Shown here: positions 61,265-64,000 of the stretch, one piece after another
How positions within the stretch are numbered: the first letter of the stretch is position 1
Layout: every line of letters begins with the position of its first letter
Source: CAISCU01 sp051861545
GTDB taxonomy: Bacteria; Bacteroidota; Bacteroidia; UKL13-3
Direction: 5' to 3'
Assembly (NCBI GenBank): GCA_051861545.1
Contig: JBIMKP010000008.1
Span: forward strand, 55,938 to 119,937
DNA length: 64,000 bases
The notes under the pieces: model-generated
Told to the model about the DNA's origin: nothing
The model's database searches: none
The model's input: only the letters and a program-made list of their open reading frames with translations
Made by a program: the position numbers and the translations under genes

Positions 61265-62578
61265 TTACTTCTCGTACTCGGTACTTTTATTCAAAAACTG
61301 AGTTTCCAAAGGTATTATTCTTCCAATTTCATTGTATAACTTCTCTTTGGGTACATAATAGGTATCAAACTTTACTTGTTTCCAAGCTTCTGGTTGGTAA
61401 GTATATTCACTAACAGACAAGACAGTATTTTCAAAAAAGTCATTTTCTAATTCTTTGGGTAAAATTCTTGTTGCCAAAACAGAATTCCACTCAAAAAACT
61501 CTGCAATCTGATACCTTTTAATTCCCATGGCAGCATCAAAAAAATCATGTGTAAATTGATGATAAATTTCTTTTAAATAGTATTTATTGTTTTTTGTTTC
61601 GAAATTCATTTTTAAATGAGCTCCTGCAAATTCAATGGTATATTTTTTGTTCGGTACTACAAAATTGTTGTTTTCAGGATAATTATAATTAGGATTACGA
61701 ACACTTCGTCTTTCCATTTCTAAAAGCGCATAATTCTCTTTATCAACTACAAAATACCCTTCTTCAAAAGCTTCTCCACTAAAGAAACCATTTTCATATC
61801 CTTCTATGGAATGTCTTTCAACAGGCAAACTTCTATTTTTATAATGAATAGTATACGTTGTTTTATTTAAAAAGGAACTGGTATCAAACTTAAAATCATA
61901 GTCATCAAAAGCCCTTGGATTCAGAGAATTTCGCATTAAATGGTAAACCGGATTTTCATAAATTAAGTCTTTGATATCATCACTCAAATAATCATCAATA
62001 GGATAATAATAATGACTCCTTCTTAATTGAATAATCGCGTATGATTCTTTTGCTTTTAGTTCATTTCCTATTCGATTAATTTTATGAGCAATTCCCATTT
62101 GTGCTTCAAGTAAATTTTTGTATTTGCCATTGATTCTATGGTATTGTCTGAAATTCCCCAAAAGTAAAAAGGAACTGTCTAAATAATTGATTGGCATACT
62201 TTCAACCACTTTAAGCATAATATCTTTTGCACTTAAACCTTTGATTTTTGCTTCTTGCAATTCGAAACTTTGTTTATCTAAATAAACCTTCTTTTCTGTT
62301 AAGCCTTCGGTTTCAAAACTCAGATTTCCTTTATAAGAAATATAACTGATATCAATATTTATAGTTGATGGAAGTTTCTTATAAACTAACAATGCTTCTC
62401 CATTGATATCACTTCTATATATTTTTTTTGATTTGATGTCATCAACTTTAGCAAAAGGAATCGGTGTTGAATCACGGCTATCGAATAAACTTAGTTTGAA
62501 TAGCACTTGGGCGTTAATATTCGACTGAGTTATTGTTAATATAAAAAGCACAAGCAAAACAGTAGTAATTTTTTTCAT
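61265..62578 (-). CDS. Secreted carboxypeptidase-regulatory-like domain protein
   Basis: 437 residues from ATG at 62578. Signal peptide ends near NINA, then a beta domain of the carboxypeptidase-regulatory type (about 25-110, FKLSLFDSRDSTPIPFAKV), and a longer beta-rich part (about 115-437: YLDSSFLLLGNFRQYHRINGKY, YAIIQLRRSHYYYPIDDYL, FEEGYFVVDKENYALLEME). This is the layout of Bacteroidota envelope proteins in which a CarboxypepD_reg domain precedes a DUF5686-like body, but that body is shorter than usual. It converges with the hydrolase gene 3 bp away, with no terminator visible between. Role unknown. Confidence 0.65.
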   Translation of the reverse strand: MKKITTVLLVLFILTITQSNINAQVLFKLSLFDSRDSTPIPFAKVDDIKSKKIYRSDINGEALLVYKKLPSTINIDISYISYKGNLSFETEGLTEKKVYLDKQSFELQEAKIKGLSAKDIMLKVVESMPINYLDSSFLLLGNFRQYHRINGKYKNLLEAQMGIAHKINRIGNELKAKESYAIIQLRRSHYYYPIDDYLSDDIKDLIYENPVYHLMRNSLNPRAFDDYDFKFDTSSFLNKTTYTIHYKNRSLPVERHSIEGYENGFFSGEAFEEGYFVVDKENYALLEMERRSVRNPNYNYPENNNFVVPNKKYTIEFAGAHLKMNFETKNNKYYLKEIYHQFTHDFFDAAMGIKRYQIAEFFEWNSVLATRILPKELENDFFENTVLSVSEYTYQPEAWKQVKFDTYYVPKEKLYNEIGRIIPLETQFLNKSTEYEK

Positions 62579-62895
62579 TAGCAATTAATTTATAAAGAAG
62601 TCAGTAATTTATTTAAATTGGTTGAAATAAAAGAAAATTAGCTTTAATTCATCTACATCTTTAAATAAAAGCAACTTCCGGTTAATTAAAACTTTATGGC
62701 AACCCCACTGAAAGCAATCCCATAATACCTTTTCGAATTGAATCAAGCACAAATTCTTTTTGCTCCTATCAGATTAAAGCCAAATATTGGAGGAGGAGGG
62801 GAAAATTTGTAATGAATAATAGGATGAGTTAAATCTACTAGAAATAAACTGGAAAATTCTTATTATCGTAAAACAAAACATCAATTTCTTAGCCT
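62579..62895. other. Intergenic stretch with no recognised element
   Basis: About 315 bp between divergent genes. A purine stretch GGAGGAGGAGGGGAAAA near 62790 stands out, but no hairpin, repeat or clear promoter match was found. Confidence 0.45.
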
Positions 62896-63867
62896 ATGAA
62901 AACCCCAAAACTCTTGTTGACTTTACTTTTAGTTTTGACACTAAAAGCACTTTCAGCCCAGCAAAAACTGCATCCGCTGGTAAAGGAACATCACATTTTA
63001 AGTAATAAGTTAAGTTGGCAAACTGCACAAATGCAAGATGTTCTTGCCATTAAAACTTTTGAAACAATTCAAAAAAAATTCAAACCTTCATCAATAGATG
63101 TTAATAATGCCATAAAAGTATTTTCAAGAATTAAAGATTTTAAATCCTCGAATAAGTGGATAGAATATGCTATGGTTAATTTCGGAACTTCAGTTGGTAT
63201 TTACTATCGAAACGACTATAATATCACTGAAAAGGATATAAAAAAAATGAGGTGTTATAACAGACAAGATAGTCTTTATGATATTTATATTACTTATGAA
63301 AAGCATTTAGTTTCAACGGATCTGGTTCATCTTTTTCTTAATGATATGCTGTTTAGAAATTTTCTTGATACTTTTCGTTTTGATGATTGTATAAAAGATA
63401 AATACAAACTAGCTATTTCTATTGCCTTCCAATACGACTCGGGTTATACTTTACCAACAATTTTAGATATTATAAAAAAGTATAATTTTCCAAATGAATA
63501 TGAAATTGGAATGCACAATACACAATATTTACTATTTATGTTAAGGCATGTTTTTGACAGACCTGAACATAAAACAATTTTAGATTCAGCTTTATACAAT
63601 GGGAAAATTGAACCCAGAGAATACGCATCTATAGTAGATTATGTTTTTAATAGAGATAACAAAGGAATTCCATTAAAAAATTATGGCTCAATGAAAGAAA
63701 GAAAAGGCAAAGAAAACTTCTTAGCATATATTCATGATATAGAAAATGTAGATAAACGAAGAGAAGAAATAGGCCTTTTACCATTATGGAAAGATTGTAA
63801 AATATATAATTACCAATTGTCGAAAGAGTATCTTGAATACATGAAAAATAATTCAATCGAGAATTAA
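62896..63867 (+). CDS. Secreted hypothetical protein
   Basis: 323 residues. Signal peptide ends at LSAQ. The rest is helical and charged (FETIQKKFKPSSIDVNNAI, DIKKMRCYNRQDSLYDIYI, HLFLNDMLFRNFLDTFRFD, KLAISIAFQYDSG), with one pair of Cys (near 119 and 164) that might form a disulfide. No family recognised. Single gene, followed by a partial repeat copy at the window edge. Confidence 0.58.
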   Translation: MKTPKLLLTLLLVLTLKALSAQQKLHPLVKEHHILSNKLSWQTAQMQDVLAIKTFETIQKKFKPSSIDVNNAIKVFSRIKDFKSSNKWIEYAMVNFGTSVGIYYRNDYNITEKDIKKMRCYNRQDSLYDIYITYEKHLVSTDLVHLFLNDMLFRNFLDTFRFDDCIKDKYKLAISIAFQYDSGYTLPTILDIIKKYNFPNEYEIGMHNTQYLLFMLRHVFDRPEHKTILDSALYNGKIEPREYASIVDYVFNRDNKGIPLKNYGSMKERKGKENFLAYIHDIENVDKRREEIGLLPLWKDCKIYNYQLSKEYLEYMKNNSIEN

Positions 63868-63924
63868 AAATTAATACATCCAAGAAAAAACATTAGATAA
63901 TTGAATAATTTAAAATTAAAAAGA

Positions 63925-64000
63925 ACGATTATCCGCATGTTTACCAGCCCGCAAATAGGTTGCGGGCTAATAAATTAATTTTGAGTAAAATTATTCAAAA
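63925..64000 (-). repeat. Third, diverged and truncated copy of the hairpin repeat
   Basis: ACGATTATCCGCATGTTTAC (from 63925) matches the complement of the right end of copy 2 with two changes, so this copy is in the opposite direction. A different hairpin, AGCCCGCAA / TTGCGGGCT (63946-63954 and 63960-63968), lies right after it, and TAATAAATT and AGTAAAAT further on resemble the copy 2 interior. It continues past the window. Confidence 0.6.

Overview
The window is AT-rich DNA from a member of the Bacteroidota. The evidence is secreted proteins ending in type IX secretion (T9SS) sorting domains, SusC-style TonB receptor architecture, LruC and lamin-tail domains, DUF4919/DUF2231 families, genes without Shine-Dalgarno sequences, and the thrS-infC-rpmI-rplT order. 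No rRNA, tRNA or CRISPR array was seen.

Region 1 (1-14.7 kb) looks like one regulated unit. A MocR/GntR regulator (minus strand, running off the left edge) faces an eight-gene plus-strand operon: two lamin-tail surface proteins, DcuC, isoaspartyl dipeptidase IadA, two OprO/P-like porins, an M14 metallocarboxypeptidase and a DctA-type symporter. A convergent two-gene minus-strand operon (esterase lipoprotein, T9SS protein) ends at the same bidirectional terminator. The same direct-repeat pair (ATTGGTAT, 23 bp apart) sits in front of both operons. I infer an acidic/isoaspartyl peptide and C4-dicarboxylate acquisition locus under MocR control. The regulator has Arg where the PLP-binding Lys should be.

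Region 2 (14.7-30.9 kb) is accessory: many small secreted proteins and lipoproteins of unknown function, a 335-bp MITE-like element, a ~275-bp hairpin-bearing repeat (two copies plus a diverged third at the right edge), and an IS200-like transposase embedded in REP-like palindromes.

Region 3 (30.9-38.8 kb) has an LruC-domain lipoprotein, the thrS-infC-rpmI-rplT operon and small membrane or lipid-anchored proteins.

Region 4 (38.8-42.8 kb) is a small toxin/defence patch: a class II Fic protein behind three direct repeats, an unknown secreted protein with faintly integron-cassette-like edges, and an AbiE pair in which AbiEii is broken while AbiEi and two palindromic operators survive.

Region 5 (42.8-64 kb) is mostly chromosomal core: class V aminotransferase, AsmA-like protein, TonB receptor, ychF, glmM, an Smr-domain protein and a secreted glutamine-amidotransferase-like hydrolase. 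Within it lies a tight four-gene operon (E1-like/nitroreductase fusion, GNAT, 7TMR-DISM histidine kinase, receiver-kinase hybrid) with a divergent stand-alone receiver. This resembles a self-contained synthesis-and-sensing system. Next to it is a tandem repeat built from the 3' ends of two convergent genes.
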